Positions 8,963-18,739 of a stretch of 64,000 bases of DNA are shown one piece after another. The translations under genes and the position numbers were made by a program. The notes beneath the pieces are model-generated. The model saw nothing but the letters and a program-made list of their open reading frames with translations. It was not told the DNA's origin and ran no database searches. Within the stretch, counting starts at the first letter, position 1. Every line of letters starts with the position of its first letter. Source of the stretch: an uncultured Peptostreptococcaceae bacterium. Its GTDB lineage: Bacteria > Bacillota > Clostridia > Peptostreptococcales > Peptostreptococcaceae. The DNA lies in contig CALWPP010000001.1 in assembly GCA_944383455.1 (NCBI GenBank), forward strand, positions 124,001 to 188,000. Reading direction: 5' to 3'.

Positions 8963-11900
8963 TTATGAAATTACTTTTATCTTTATATCATCATTAGAAA
9001 TTATTTTTTCTAAATCTTTTATTAAATCGTTACATATATTTATACTCATAAAACTGTACTTTAAAACTTTTTTAGTAGCTACCTCATAAAATAATAAATC
9101 TTCATTACCCTTATATCTACTACATACATTTATTATATTATTTAAAATATTTTTTTCATCAAATGAATTTATTCTTATATAAAGAGCTTTTTCCTCTTCA
9201 TTAAGAGTATCAATCTTACTAGCTATTATTTTAGGACTTTCTTCTTCTGTTATATTTAATCTACCATTTATAAAAACTATATTGTCTTCTATTAAAATAT
9301 CTTTGTATTTTTGGAAAACTTGTGGAAAAACTACTACTTCCATACTTCCATACAAATCTTCAATTTCTAAAAATGCCATAATATCATTATTCTTAGTGGT
9401 TTTTATTGTCTTTGAGTTTATTATCCCTCCAATTATAGCATTTGTATTATCAAGTTTTAGATAATTTTCATTTTCTTCTTTTAATTGATTTAGTCTTGCT
9501 GTATCTATTGATATTTTTTTGTTTATAGTTTTTTCATATTGTGATAATGGATGGGAACTAACATAAAGACCTAAAACTTCTTTTTCTAGACTTAATTTTT
9601 CCTTTTCATCAAGCTCTTTTACAAAAGTTAATTTATTAAATGTATTCTCTTCTTCATCAAATGAGTCAAATAAAGAAATCTGTCCTTTTATATTTTTTTT
9701 CTTATCACTTGATATACTGCTTAATAATTCTTCATAGCCATTAAGAAGTGTTGCACGATTTTCACTTATTTCATCAAATGCTCCACATTTTATTAGGCTT
9801 TCTATTCCCTTTTTGTTTAAATCACTAGAATTTATTCTTTTAGCCAAATCTATTATATCTTTGAAGTCTCCATTTTCTTCTCTTTCAGATACAATACTTT
9901 CAATTACATTAACTCCAAGATTTTTAACTGCAGTAAGACCGAACCTTATATTATTTTTTTCAACAGAAAACTTTGAATAACTTTTGTTTATATCAGGTTT
10001 TAAAACTTCAATCCCAAGCAAGTTACACTCTTTTATATATTCAACAACCTTATTAGTATTTCCCATAACACTAGTTAAAAGAGCTGCCATAAATTCAACT
10101 GGATAATGTGCTTTTAAATATGCTGTCTGATATGATAATACTCCATAAGCTGCTGCGTGAGATTTATTAAAAGCATAACGAGCAAAGTCTATCATATCAT
10201 CAAATATCTTATTAGCAACTTCTTCACTAACTCCATTTCTAATACATCCAGAAATTATTATATTTCCATTTTCATCATCTTCACCATATACAAATTTTTT
10301 ACGTTCCTTTTCCATAACATCCATTTTCTTTTTACCCATAGCTCTTCTTACGATATCACTTTGTCCGTAAGTATAACCTCCGAGGTCTCTAACAACTTGC
10401 ATAACTTGTTCTTGATAAACTAAACAACCATAAGTAACATCAAGAATTGGTTTTAATTTTTCGTGAATGTATTTTATATCTTGTGGATTGTTTTTATTAT
10501 TTACATAAGTTGGAATAGAATCCATTGGACCTGGTCTATAAAGTGAAATTCCTGCAACTATATCTTCAAAGTTATCTGGTTTTAGTTGCTTTAAAAATAC
10601 TCTCATCCCTGCACTTTCAAGCTGGAAAACTCCTAGAGTATTTCCAGATGATAAAAGTTCGTATACTTTTTTATCATCAAGATCTATTTTTGAAAAATCT
10701 ATTTTTATGTTATGATTTTTGTAAACTAATTCTATTGCATCTCTTATTACAGTTAAAGTTCTAAGACCTAAAAAATCCATTTTTAAAAGACCTAGTTCTT
10801 CAAGGGTAGTCATTGTAAATTGTGTAGTTATAGCTTCTTGTTGTCTATAAAGTGGAACGTATTCATCTATTGGATTTTTTGAGATAACTACTCCTGCTGC
10901 ATGAGTTGATGCATGTCTTAGCATTCCTTCTATTTGCTTTGATATGTCTATAATTTCTTTAGTTTCTAGGTCTTGTTCATACATCAACTTTAAATCTTTG
11001 TTAGTTTCAAGAGCTTTATCAATAGTCATTCCAAGAGTTAATGGAATTTCTTTTGCTATTTTATCAACTTTATTATAGGCAATATCTAAAACTCTTCCAA
11101 CATCTCTTATCGAAGCTTTAGCACCCATTGTTCCAAAAGTTATAATTTGTGCTACGTGGTCTTTACCATATTTTCTTTTTACATAATCAATTACTTCTTC
11201 ACGTCTTTCATAACAAAAATCTATATCAATATCTGGCATGGATATTCTTTCATCATTTAAAAAACGTTCAAAAATAAGTGAGTATTTAATAGGGTCAATA
11301 TCTGTTATATTTAAAGTATATGCAACCATTGAACCTGCTGCACTACCACGCCCTGGTCCAACCATTATGTTATTTTCTTTTGCAAAATTTATAAAGTCCC
11401 AAGTTATTAGAAAATACTCAACATATCCCATCTTTTCAATAACTTTAAGTTCATAATTTAGTCTTTCAATATATTCATCAGATGGATTTTTATATCTTTC
11501 GTTAAGCCCTTTAAAGCAAAGTTCTTTTAGATAGTTAAATACAGTATATCCTTCTGGAACATCATACTTTGGAAGATGTATAGTATCAAAGTCAAAACTA
11601 ACATTACACATATTAGATATTTTTAAAGTGTTATCGATAGCTTCTAAATTATTTGGAAATAGTTTTTCCATTTCCTCTCTTGACTTTAAATAAAACTCAT
11701 CACCTTCAAACTTCATTCTAAACGGGTCATTAATAGTTTTTCCCATCTGAATACACATAAGTATATCATGAATTTTAGCATCTTCTCTTTCAACATAATG
11801 AACATCATTAGTAGCTACAAGTTCGACATCTATCTCTTTTGCTATTTTTATTAAACTTTCATTTACTTCTTGCTGTTCTTTTGAGCCGTGATTTTGAATT

Positions 11901-12421
11901 TCTATATAAAAGTTTTCCTTTCCGAAAATACTTTTAAATTCAAGCGCTTTATTTTTTGCTTTTTCATAATTTCCCTCAAGAAGTGCTTGTGAAATATCTC
12001 CTCCAAGACAAGCAGATAAGCAAATTAAATCACTACTATATTTTCTAAGTTCATCAACATCAACTCTTGGTTTATAATAGAAGCCTTCTACATATGCTGT
12101 TGAAACTAATTTTATAAGATTTTGGTATCCGTTATTGTTTTTTGCAAGTAGTATAAGATGCCCTTGATTTTTATCAAGATTTGGGTCTTTATCTTTTAAA
12201 GTTCTACTTGCAGTATATACTTCACATCCAATAATCGGCTTTATATTTTCTTTTATACAAGTTTTATAAAAATCAATAACCCCAAACATACATCCGTGGT
12301 CAGTTATTGCAATTGAATTCATTCCAAGTTCTTTTACTTTTGGTATTAATTTTTTTACTCTAGAAAAACCATCTAATAAGCTATATTCAGTATGCACGTG
12401 AAGATGGCAAAAATCAGTCAT
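8963..12421 (-). CDS. dnaE: DNA polymerase III subunit alpha (DnaE)
   Basis: 1152 residues. The order is a PHP domain (HVHTEYSLLDG at about 9-19), polymerase palm with the catalytic DIDIDF motif near residue 400, fingers, tandem HhH around 800, and a C-terminal OB-fold (about 975-1060). It is a replicative DNA polymerase. Clostridia also carry PolC, so this is probably the lagging-strand/initiation DnaE, though only this gene is visible here. I start at ATG 12421, which follows GGAGGTGAAATT; the 13 extra upstream codons contain that ribosome binding site. Downstream is only a weak TAAGGC/GCCTTA hairpin (8892-8906), so some read-through to pfkA is plausible. Confidence 0.97.
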   Translation of the reverse strand: MTDFCHLHVHTEYSLLDGFSRVKKLIPKVKELGMNSIAITDHGCMFGVIDFYKTCIKENIKPIIGCEVYTASRTLKDKDPNLDKNQGHLILLAKNNNGYQNLIKLVSTAYVEGFYYKPRVDVDELRKYSSDLICLSACLGGDISQALLEGNYEKAKNKALEFKSIFGKENFYIEIQNHGSKEQQEVNESLIKIAKEIDVELVATNDVHYVEREDAKIHDILMCIQMGKTINDPFRMKFEGDEFYLKSREEMEKLFPNNLEAIDNTLKISNMCNVSFDFDTIHLPKYDVPEGYTVFNYLKELCFKGLNERYKNPSDEYIERLNYELKVIEKMGYVEYFLITWDFINFAKENNIMVGPGRGSAAGSMVAYTLNITDIDPIKYSLIFERFLNDERISMPDIDIDFCYERREEVIDYVKRKYGKDHVAQIITFGTMGAKASIRDVGRVLDIAYNKVDKIAKEIPLTLGMTIDKALETNKDLKLMYEQDLETKEIIDISKQIEGMLRHASTHAAGVVISKNPIDEYVPLYRQQEAITTQFTMTTLEELGLLKMDFLGLRTLTVIRDAIELVYKNHNIKIDFSKIDLDDKKVYELLSSGNTLGVFQLESAGMRVFLKQLKPDNFEDIVAGISLYRPGPMDSIPTYVNNKNNPQDIKYIHEKLKPILDVTYGCLVYQEQVMQVVRDLGGYTYGQSDIVRRAMGKKKMDVMEKERKKFVYGEDDENGNIIISGCIRNGVSEEVANKIFDDMIDFARYAFNKSHAAAYGVLSYQTAYLKAHYPVEFMAALLTSVMGNTNKVVEYIKECNLLGIEVLKPDINKSYSKFSVEKNNIRFGLTAVKNLGVNVIESIVSEREENGDFKDIIDLAKRINSSDLNKKGIESLIKCGAFDEISENRATLLNGYEELLSSISSDKKKNIKGQISLFDSFDEEENTFNKLTFVKELDEKEKLSLEKEVLGLYVSSHPLSQYEKTINKKISIDTARLNQLKEENENYLKLDNTNAIIGGIINSKTIKTTKNNDIMAFLEIEDLYGSMEVVVFPQVFQKYKDILIEDNIVFINGRLNITEEESPKIIASKIDTLNEEEKALYIRINSFDEKNILNNIINVCSRYKGNEDLLFYEVATKKVLKYSFMSINICNDLIKDLEKIISNDDIKIKVIS

Positions 12422-12482
12422 AATTTCACCTCCAAAAATATTTATATCTAATTTTACCACAAATAATAATCAATAATCCTAA

Positions 12483-12530
12483 ATAAAAAATCCTATAAAA
12501 TAGAATTTTTATCTATTCTATAGGATACAT
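12483..12530 (-). terminator. Intrinsic terminator of whiA
   Basis: Long stem (12490-12505 with 12514-12526; ATCCTATA arms) with a T-run leftward. It closes the murB-whiA cluster ahead of dnaE. Confidence 0.85.
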
Positions 12531-12539
12531 TTTAAGTTA

Positions 12540-13484
12540 CTAAGAGTTTTTTATATTTTGTGCAATTTCTTCAATTTTTCTAAGTCTATGATTTACTCCA
12601 GACTTTCCAATAGGAGGACTTAGCATCTCTCCTAACTCCTTAAGACTTAAATCTTCGTACATAAGTCTTAAATTAGCAATTTCCTGAAGATTAGCTGGAA
12701 TACTATCTATTCCAATAGTTGATTTTATGAGTTTTATATTTTCAATTTGTCTAACTGCAGCATTTACAGTTTTTGATAAATTTGCAGTTTCACAGTTTAC
12801 AATTCTATTAACATTATTTCTCATAGCCTTTACTATCTTTGCATTTTGGAGGTTAAGAAGTGCAGTATGAGCACCAATTATACTAAGTAAATCAGAAATT
12901 TGTTCACTTTCTTTTAAATAAACTACATAATTATTTTTTCTTGAAACAACTTTGCTATTAAACCCAAACTCATTTATCAACTCTTTCAAAGAATGTGCAA
13001 ATTCTTCATTATTAGTTACAAATTCTAAATGATAGTTTTTCCCGGGGTTACTAATAGACCCTCCTCCAATAAAAGCTCCTCTTATAAAAGACTTTATACA
13101 TTCATCACTATTTAGTATATCTTTTGGAACTGTGTTCATAGGTAAAAAGTCTTCATTTGGATTTAATATTCTAAGTTCTTTTAATAAATTTTGAGATCCC
13201 ATTTCATCTGTTACAATTAATACGTAATTGTTGTTTCTTTTTAGAGTTTGATTTTTATTTACATATATCTCTGTATTTATATTAAAGTTATCTTTTAATA
13301 TTTTAAATACTTTTCTAGCAACAGAGCTAAGCTCTGTCGTTATTTTTAGGCTTAATTTTTTGTATCCAACTATTTGTATACTACCAGAAAGCCTAACTAT
13401 ACCAGATAATTCACAAATATTACATTTATTATCTTCTACTAAAATTCTTGATAACTCATTTTTGGTTTCAGTCGAAAACGACAT
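12540..13484 (-). CDS. whiA: WhiA DNA-binding / cell-division regulator
   Basis: 314 residues. An N-terminal LAGLIDADG-homing-endonuclease-like pair of domains (about 1-200, with [13 protein letters not shown] at about 113-125) is followed by a C-terminal helix-turn-helix (about 220-310, with [22 protein letters not shown]). The catalytic acidic residues of true homing endonucleases are not expected. In Firmicutes WhiA influences division and chromosome segregation. I start at ATG 13484 behind AGGTGATTT; a GTG three codons earlier lies inside that site. It directly follows the nudix gene (5-base gap) in the yvcK-rapZ cluster. Confidence 0.95.
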   Translation of the reverse strand: MSFSTETKNELSRILVEDNKCNICELSGIVRLSGSIQIVGYKKLSLKITTELSSVARKVFKILKDNFNINTEIYVNKNQTLKRNNNYVLIVTDEMGSQNLLKELRILNPNEDFLPMNTVPKDILNSDECIKSFIRGAFIGGGSISNPGKNYHLEFVTNNEEFAHSLKELINEFGFNSKVVSRKNNYVVYLKESEQISDLLSIIGAHTALLNLQNAKIVKAMRNNVNRIVNCETANLSKTVNAAVRQIENIKLIKSTIGIDSIPANLQEIANLRLMYEDLSLKELGEMLSPPIGKSGVNHRLRKIEEIAQNIKNS

Positions 13485-13489
13485 ATAAA

Positions 13490-13915
13490 TCACCTATTTT
13501 TTAGTCTTTTTTTCACTTCTAAAAGTGCCACTTTTATTATTTCTTTTTCATCATCATATTTTGCAAGTTCAACTACTCTGTCAATATGTATGTATTTAGC
13601 ATCAACAAATCCTTCTTCTTTTTGAGGAATTGTATTCATATTTTTTGATTTCATCAAATACCAAAATACTGTTTTATGGACTGATTTATTTTCATCCCAA
13701 TTTTCTTTGAATGTATAGTGAATTTCTCCCAAATACTTAGTTATTTCTGCTTTAACTCCAGTTTCTTCAAGTACTTCTCTTAACGCAGCTTGTTTTTTAT
13801 CTTCACCCTTTTCAACTTTTCCCTTTGGGAGTACCCAATCACCATTAAATTTTCTAAGTAAAAGTATCGCATTTCCAAATAAAACTACCCCTCCAGCACT
13901 AATTTCTTCTTTCAT
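13490..13915 (-). CDS. NUDIX hydrolase
   Basis: 141 residues. The complete Nudix box GX5EX7REUXEEXGU is visible from GKVEKGED through REVLEETGV (about residues 32-54), which binds the divalent metal and cleaves nucleoside-diphosphate-linked substrates. The family is broad; the substrate cannot be read from sequence. Position between yvcK and whiA is common in Clostridia and may reflect co-expression rather than function. Start ATG follows AAGGAGATACATTT. The 60-base gap to yvcK has no terminator. Confidence 0.9.
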   Translation of the reverse strand: MKEEISAGGVVLFGNAILLLRKFNGDWVLPKGKVEKGEDKKQAALREVLEETGVKAEITKYLGEIHYTFKENWDENKSVHKTVFWYLMKSKNMNTIPQKEEGFVDAKYIHIDRVVELAKYDDEKEIIKVALLEVKKRLKNR

Positions 13916-13975
13916 AAATGTATCTCCTTAAATCTAGATAATAATAAGAATTTCAATATAAACTAATAAATACCT

Positions 13976-15073
13976 TTAGTTTGAGTCTGTCTTATGACTT
14001 AGTGCCAAATCTATAATTACTTTGGAAATATGTTTTGCATTATGTCTTGTGTAATTATTTTTAACCTCAACAAAATTATCTTCTATATATTTTATACCAA
14101 TACTATTTAACTTTGACTTTTGTTTTTTATCAAGAAGCACTATATCTGCCCCATCATTTTTGTATTTTGCAAAAACTTCATCAGGAATATTTTTATTATT
14201 TACTAAAACGTAATCAATAATATTTTCACCACAATGATTTATTATAGCTTCTATATGATTAAAGACATCATAATCATTAGTTTCTCCAGGTTGAGTCATT
14301 ACATTACTTATATAAACTTTTTTAGATTTTGAGTTTTTTATAGCCTCAACAACTCCATCAACTAATAAATTAGGAATAATACTTGTGTATAAACTTCCAG
14401 GACCTATAACTATTATATCAGCTTCATTTAGAGAAGATATAACCTCATCAAGTGGTTTTGCATTTTTAGGCTCTAAAGTTATATTTTCTATCTTAGTATT
14501 CTCATTTTTAACTACTTCTGGTATTTTTGATTCACCTTTTACTATTTTCCCATTTTCAAGTTTTGCTACCAGATTTATATCAGTTAAAGTAACTGGTAAT
14601 ACTTTACCAGTTATAGCAAAAATCTCACTCATCTTATATACTGCAACTTCAAAATTTCCATAAAGACCATTCATAGCAGCTAAAAATAAATTACCAAAAC
14701 TTTGACCTTTTAAGGCTCCTTCTTCAAATCTATAATTCATAACCTCTTTCATAGTAGGCTCAATGTTTGCAAGCGATAAAAGACAGTTTCTAATGTCCCC
14801 TGGAGGTAACATTCCAAGGTCTTCTCTTAAAACTCCAGACCCTCCTCCATCATCTGCAACTGTAACTATTGCAGTAATATTTTTTGTGTAGTGCTTAAGC
14901 CCTCTTAAAAAAACTGATTGACCAGTACCACCACCAATAACAACTACCTTTGGAGCATTCTTTTCTTTTTGTTTTTCTATTAGTTCTTTTCTTTTTTGTT
15001 TTTTTGCCTTTATATAGAAATAAACTGATACTAATAAAGATATAAAACCTAAATATCCAAATACTAAAAACAT
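13976..15073 (-). CDS. yvcK: YvcK/CofD-like gluconeogenesis and morphology factor
   Basis: 365 residues. One N-terminal membrane helix (about 4-22) is followed by a basic linker and the YvcK fold. That fold carries the UDP-sugar/nucleotide loop VVVIGGGTGQSVFLRGL (about 48-64) and VADDGGGSG (about 73-81). YvcK proteins bind UDP-GlcNAc and act with RapZ to coordinate envelope precursor supply and carbon use. The anchored N-terminus is seen in many clostridial members and absent in B. subtilis. Odd point: no recognisable ribosome binding site lies before ATG 15073, although rapZ ends only 10 bases upstream. Translation may be coupled, or the true start may differ. Confidence 0.93.
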   Translation of the reverse strand: MFLVFGYLGFISLLVSVYFYIKAKKQKRKELIEKQKEKNAPKVVVIGGGTGQSVFLRGLKHYTKNITAIVTVADDGGGSGVLREDLGMLPPGDIRNCLLSLANIEPTMKEVMNYRFEEGALKGQSFGNLFLAAMNGLYGNFEVAVYKMSEIFAITGKVLPVTLTDINLVAKLENGKIVKGESKIPEVVKNENTKIENITLEPKNAKPLDEVISSLNEADIIVIGPGSLYTSIIPNLLVDGVVEAIKNSKSKKVYISNVMTQPGETNDYDVFNHIEAIINHCGENIIDYVLVNNKNIPDEVFAKYKNDGADIVLLDKKQKSKLNSIGIKYIEDNFVEVKNNYTRHNAKHISKVIIDLALSHKTDSN

Positions 15074-15083
15074 ATTTTTTGAG

Positions 15084-15941
15084 CTATCTAAGTAAAAAAT
15101 CTCTATGATTTTTGATAACTCTATATCCTTTTTCTAAAAGACTATCATATATCAGATTAGAAATAGTAACTGATCTATGTCTTCCCCCCGTACAACCAAC
15201 ACCTATAACTAAATGATGTTTTCCTTCCTTTTCGTATTGTGGAACTAAAAAAGAAATCATATCATTTAGTTTTTGGTAAAATTCTTCACTTATTTTAGAA
15301 TTCATAACATAATCTCTAACTTCTTTATCATCACCAGTTTTTGGTCTTAATTCTTCTATATAATAAGGATTTGGCAAAAATCTAACATCAAACATTAAAT
15401 CACAATCAGAAGGTATACCGTGCTTAAATCCAAAAGATACAACAGAAATTGTAAGCTTTGAATTTACTTTTCCATCTGAATATATTTTTTCTATTTCTTC
15501 TTTTAAATTTTTTGGTTTCATATTAGTTGTATCTATTATACAACTTGATTTTGATTTAAGTGGCTCCATAATACTTCTTTCTTTTTTTATACCATCTGGT
15601 ATTTGAATATCTTTTGATAATGGGTGATTTCTTCTTGTCATTTTGTATCGTTTAAGAAGTACTTCATCAGAACAATCAAGATAAAGTATTTCATAATCAT
15701 ACATTAATTCTTCTAGTTGATTTAAACTTTCATACAATTTCTCAAAAAACTTTCTTCCTCTTATATCAACACCAAGTGCAACTTTGTCTATACTTGAATT
15801 TGGTTGATAACAAAGCTCTGCAAATTTTACTATTAAAGTTGGTGGTAAATTATCAACACAATAAAATCCTATATCTTCTAAAGATTTCATTGCCTCACTT
15901 TTTCCAGAGCCTGAAAGTCCTGTTATTATCACAAACTTCAT
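15084..15941 (-). CDS. rapZ: RapZ/YvcJ nucleotide-binding RNase adapter
   Basis: 285 residues. P-loop [11 protein letters not shown] (about 8-18), a Walker B-like region near [14 protein letters not shown], and the C-terminal signature [13 protein letters not shown] (about 246-258) are all present. The family binds UDP-GlcNAc or nucleotides. In enterobacteria it controls GlmS through sRNA decay; in Gram-positives (YvcJ) its role is less clear. ATG follows AGGAGGGATTTTT. It lies 10 bases before yvcK and 14 bases after the PHP gene, a conserved pairing. Confidence 0.96.
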   Translation of the reverse strand: MKFVIITGLSGSGKSEAMKSLEDIGFYCVDNLPPTLIVKFAELCYQPNSSIDKVALGVDIRGRKFFEKLYESLNQLEELMYDYEILYLDCSDEVLLKRYKMTRRNHPLSKDIQIPDGIKKERSIMEPLKSKSSCIIDTTNMKPKNLKEEIEKIYSDGKVNSKLTISVVSFGFKHGIPSDCDLMFDVRFLPNPYYIEELRPKTGDDKEVRDYVMNSKISEEFYQKLNDMISFLVPQYEKEGKHHLVIGVGCTGGRHRSVTISNLIYDSLLEKGYRVIKNHRDFLLR

Positions 15942-15955
15942 AAAAATCCCTCCTT

Positions 15956-16669
15956 TTATAAAACTATATTCTTAACATACGAAACATCTATTTTTGACTT
16001 TTTTATTATATCAATAGCCACATCAAAATTTCCAACATCACTTGGTTTGTGTGCATCAGAACCAACTATAAAGTTACAGTTTATATCTTTTATTTTTTTC
16101 AGTTGTTCTACAGTTAAAAAACCGTGACTACTATTTATTTCAAGATTTGTATTAGTATCTTTTGCAACTTTTGCTACTTCTTCAATATATACTTCTCCCT
16201 TATCTCCTGGGTGAGTTATTATAAATATATCGTTATTTTTCATTGCATTTATTATAGCTTTTGTATTGTATTCCTTTGCTTTTTTTCCTTTTATTGTAGA
16301 ATTATTAAAGTGATTCATCAAAGAATCAAATGATATTGGAGTTGAACCAAAATGGTATCCTGCCATTATATAATCGCAAACTTCCAACACTTTATCATTA
16401 GTATCTATATTGCCTTTATCATCAAGTACATTACACTCCATACCAAGTAATATATCTATTTGATTATATTTTTCATTTAATTTATCTATTTCTTCTCTCA
16501 TCTTAAAAATATCATCTAATTTTATACCATAAAGTAAATGCTTATATCCGTGGTCTGATATTCCAATTTTTTTGATACCAAGTTCAATAGCTTTTAAGAC
16601 ATTTTCTTCTATTGTACCAGCTCCGTGACTATATTTTGTATGTGTGTGATAATCTGCAAGTATTTTCAT
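15956..16669 (-). CDS. PHP-domain phosphoesterase (YcdX/HisK-like)
   Basis: 237 residues. The metal-binding PHP motifs [11 protein letters not shown] (about 6-16), ISDHGYKH (about 38-45), a His in AGYHFG (about 108-113), THPGDKG (about 155-161) and GSDAHKP (about 197-203) give a complete trinuclear site. It probably hydrolyses a small phosphorylated metabolite; histidinol phosphatase activity cannot be claimed because no his genes are nearby. It is the gene between murB and rapZ in this conserved clostridial cluster, starting 2 bases after the murB stop with GGAGAGGACTAAAG in front. Confidence 0.88.
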   Translation of the reverse strand: MKILADYHTHTKYSHGAGTIEENVLKAIELGIKKIGISDHGYKHLLYGIKLDDIFKMREEIDKLNEKYNQIDILLGMECNVLDDKGNIDTNDKVLEVCDYIMAGYHFGSTPISFDSLMNHFNNSTIKGKKAKEYNTKAIINAMKNNDIFIITHPGDKGEVYIEEVAKVAKDTNTNLEINSSHGFLTVEQLKKIKDINCNFIVGSDAHKPSDVGNFDVAIDIIKKSKIDVSYVKNIVL

Positions 16670-16671
16670 CT

Positions 16672-17571
16672 TTAGTCCTCTCCAATTATTTTAACTTCCT
16701 CTTCTAATTGTATATTAAACTTAGATTTTACAATATTTTTAACTATATACATCAAATTTAGTAAATCTTTTGCAGTTGCATCACCATTATTTATTATAAA
16801 TCCACTATGCTTATCTGAAACTTGTGCTCCTCTTAACTTTAGTCCCTTAAGACCTGCATCTTCTATTAGCTTTGCAGCAAAGTATCCTTCTGGTCTTTTG
16901 AATGTACTTCCAGCACTTGGCATATTAAGAGGCTGATTAGTAACTCTCTTTTTAGTTATTTCATTCATAGTGTCTTTTATCTCATCAATATTCCCTTTGT
17001 TAAGTTCTAATGTTGCTGATAAAATAACATAATTTTTCCTATTTAATATACTCTTTCTATATGAAAACTCCATTTCTTCATTAGTTAAAATTTTTATATC
17101 TCCATTTTCATCAATTACTTTAACTTCTCTTACAATATCTTTCATTTCTCCACCATAAGCACCTGCATTCATAGTTAATGCACCACCAATAGTTCCAGGA
17201 ATACCTGATGCAAATTCAAATCCAGTAAGTCCTTCTTTTAATAAAGCTTTTCCAATAACTGATAACATACAACCAGCACTTACAAAAATTTTATTTCCGT
17301 CGATTTTAAAGTCACTAAATTCTTTTGAGATTTTTATTACTACTCCTCTAATTCCACCATCTTTTACTAATAAATTAGACCCATTTCCCATTACAAAGTA
17401 AGGTATAGAATTTTCTTTTAAATACTTTATTAAATTTATTATTTCTTCTTCACTTTTTGGCTTTACCAAAACATCAGCCAAACCACCTACTCTAAAAGAT
17501 GTATGATTTTTCATAGGCTCATTAAATTTTATACTATCTATATCAACAAACTTAGTTATTTCGCTATACAT
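16672..17571 (-). CDS. murB: UDP-N-acetylmuramate dehydrogenase
   Basis: 299 residues. This FAD enzyme reduces UDP-GlcNAc-enolpyruvate to UDP-MurNAc, the second committed step of peptidoglycan synthesis. The FAD-binding motif MGNGSNLLV (about 61-69), ASGIPGTIGGA (about 119-129), the catalytic-Ser region SAGSTFKRPEG (about 219-229) and a C-terminal Glu (LEEEVKIIG) are visible. Length and loop structure fit type II MurB. ATG at 17571 follows GGAGGAGTTTTG. First gene of the leftward murB-whiA unit; its promoter must lie in 17572-17785, shared with the divergent channel gene. Confidence 0.96.
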   Translation of the reverse strand: MYSEITKFVDIDSIKFNEPMKNHTSFRVGGLADVLVKPKSEEEIINLIKYLKENSIPYFVMGNGSNLLVKDGGIRGVVIKISKEFSDFKIDGNKIFVSAGCMLSVIGKALLKEGLTGFEFASGIPGTIGGALTMNAGAYGGEMKDIVREVKVIDENGDIKILTNEEMEFSYRKSILNRKNYVILSATLELNKGNIDEIKDTMNEITKKRVTNQPLNMPSAGSTFKRPEGYFAAKLIEDAGLKGLKLRGAQVSDKHSGFIINNGDATAKDLLNLMYIVKNIVKSKFNIQLEEEVKIIGED

Positions 17572-17705
17572 CAAAACTCCTCCTTTTGATTATATAATTA
17601 CTATATTAATCATTTACAACTAATATAATAATGTATTAAAAAAAAAATAACAATATATAAACATCTAATAAGGTAATTTTGATATAAATAAAATAATTAT
17701 TATTG

Positions 17706-17734
17706 TATACAAAATAAATCATTTATTGTATAAT
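17706..17734 (+). promoter_or_regulatory. Putative promoter of the FNT channel gene
   Basis: TATACA (17706-17711), a 17-base spacer and TATAAT (17729-17734), about 50 bases before the start codon. The -10 is perfect and the -35 matches four of six positions. A small TTGTATACAA palindrome (17703-17712) overlaps the -35 and could be an operator. Confidence 0.5.
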
Positions 17735-17785
17735 CTTAGTTGTTATTTTCATATATATTTTGATAAAAAGAAGGAGAATTAAGGT

Positions 17786-18649
17786 ATGTCTGATAAAAAA
17801 ATGCTTACTCCGGCTGAGATTGCCTCATATACAGTTGAAGCTGGAATAAAAAAGGCAACTATGAAACCATCAAAAGTTTTAGCTTCTGCATTTTTAGCAG
17901 GTGCTTATATTTCATTTGGTGTTTTTGGTTCTGTTGCTGCATCTTATAATTTACTTGCAAACCCAGCAACTTATGGACTAGGAAAAGCAGTTGCAGGACT
18001 AATGTTCCCTACTGGACTTATTTTAGTATTGATTGCAGGAGCTGACTTATTTACAGGTAATATACTAATAACTTTAGCAGCTCTTCAAAAGAAAGTTACT
18101 TGGAGTAGAGCATTTACTAATTGGGCTCTTGTTTGGATAGGAAATTTACTTGGAGCTTTAGTAGTTAGTGGATTAGTTACTTTATCTGGAGTTTTTGATT
18201 GGTCAAGTGGACTTTATGGGGGAGTAATAGTTAAAAATGCAATTGGTAAGCTTAGTTATGACTGGATAGCTCTTATTGCATCAGGTATTTTATGTAACTG
18301 GTTAGTTTGTGCTACTGTTTGGATGACTTATGCTGCAAAAGACGTTGTAGGAAAAGTATTTACAGGATTTTTTGGTGTATTCTTATTCGTATGTACAGGA
18401 TTTGAGCATAGTGTTGCAAATATGGGATACTTATTCTCAGGATTGTTTAATAAATTAAATCCTATGTATTTAGAAGCTGCTCACAAAACTGTGGCTGACA
18501 CTTCTGTAATAAATATACCAAATATATTTATGAACAATTTAATACCAGTTACTATTGGTAATATATTAGGTGGTATGATATTTATTGCATTTATATATAA
18601 CTTTATATTCTTAAAAGAAGATAAAAAAGAAGTTAGCAAAAGTAGTTAA
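17786..18649 (+). CDS. Formate/nitrite transporter family channel
   Basis: 287 residues with six membrane helices in the aquaporin-like FNT fold. Family motifs include ADLFTGN (about 91-97), the conserved central His in GFEHSVANM (about 206-214), and NWLVC. FNT members pass formate, nitrite, hydrosulfide or lactate with protons. Candidates here are formate export during fermentation or hydrosulfide, as for the C. difficile FNT3 channel; no formate lyase or sulfite reductase gene is adjacent to decide. Single-gene unit, promoter at 17706-17734, ribosome site AAGGAGAATTAAGGT. Confidence 0.9.
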   Translation: MSDKKMLTPAEIASYTVEAGIKKATMKPSKVLASAFLAGAYISFGVFGSVAASYNLLANPATYGLGKAVAGLMFPTGLILVLIAGADLFTGNILITLAALQKKVTWSRAFTNWALVWIGNLLGALVVSGLVTLSGVFDWSSGLYGGVIVKNAIGKLSYDWIALIASGILCNWLVCATVWMTYAAKDVVGKVFTGFFGVFLFVCTGFEHSVANMGYLFSGLFNKLNPMYLEAAHKTVADTSVINIPNIFMNNLIPVTIGNILGGMIFIAFIYNFIFLKEDKKEVSKSS

Positions 18650-18650
18650 T

Positions 18651-18680
18651 AAAAGTACATCATTTGATGTACTTTTTGTT
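18651..18680 (+). terminator. Intrinsic terminator of the FNT channel gene
   Basis: Stem AAAGTACATCA/TGATGTACTTT followed by T5 and more T, just after the stop codon. Confidence 0.9.
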
Positions 18681-18739
18681 TTTACAAATTATTTATAATT
18701 GTGATAGAATAATATCTAATTAAATATTTAAAAAAAGAG

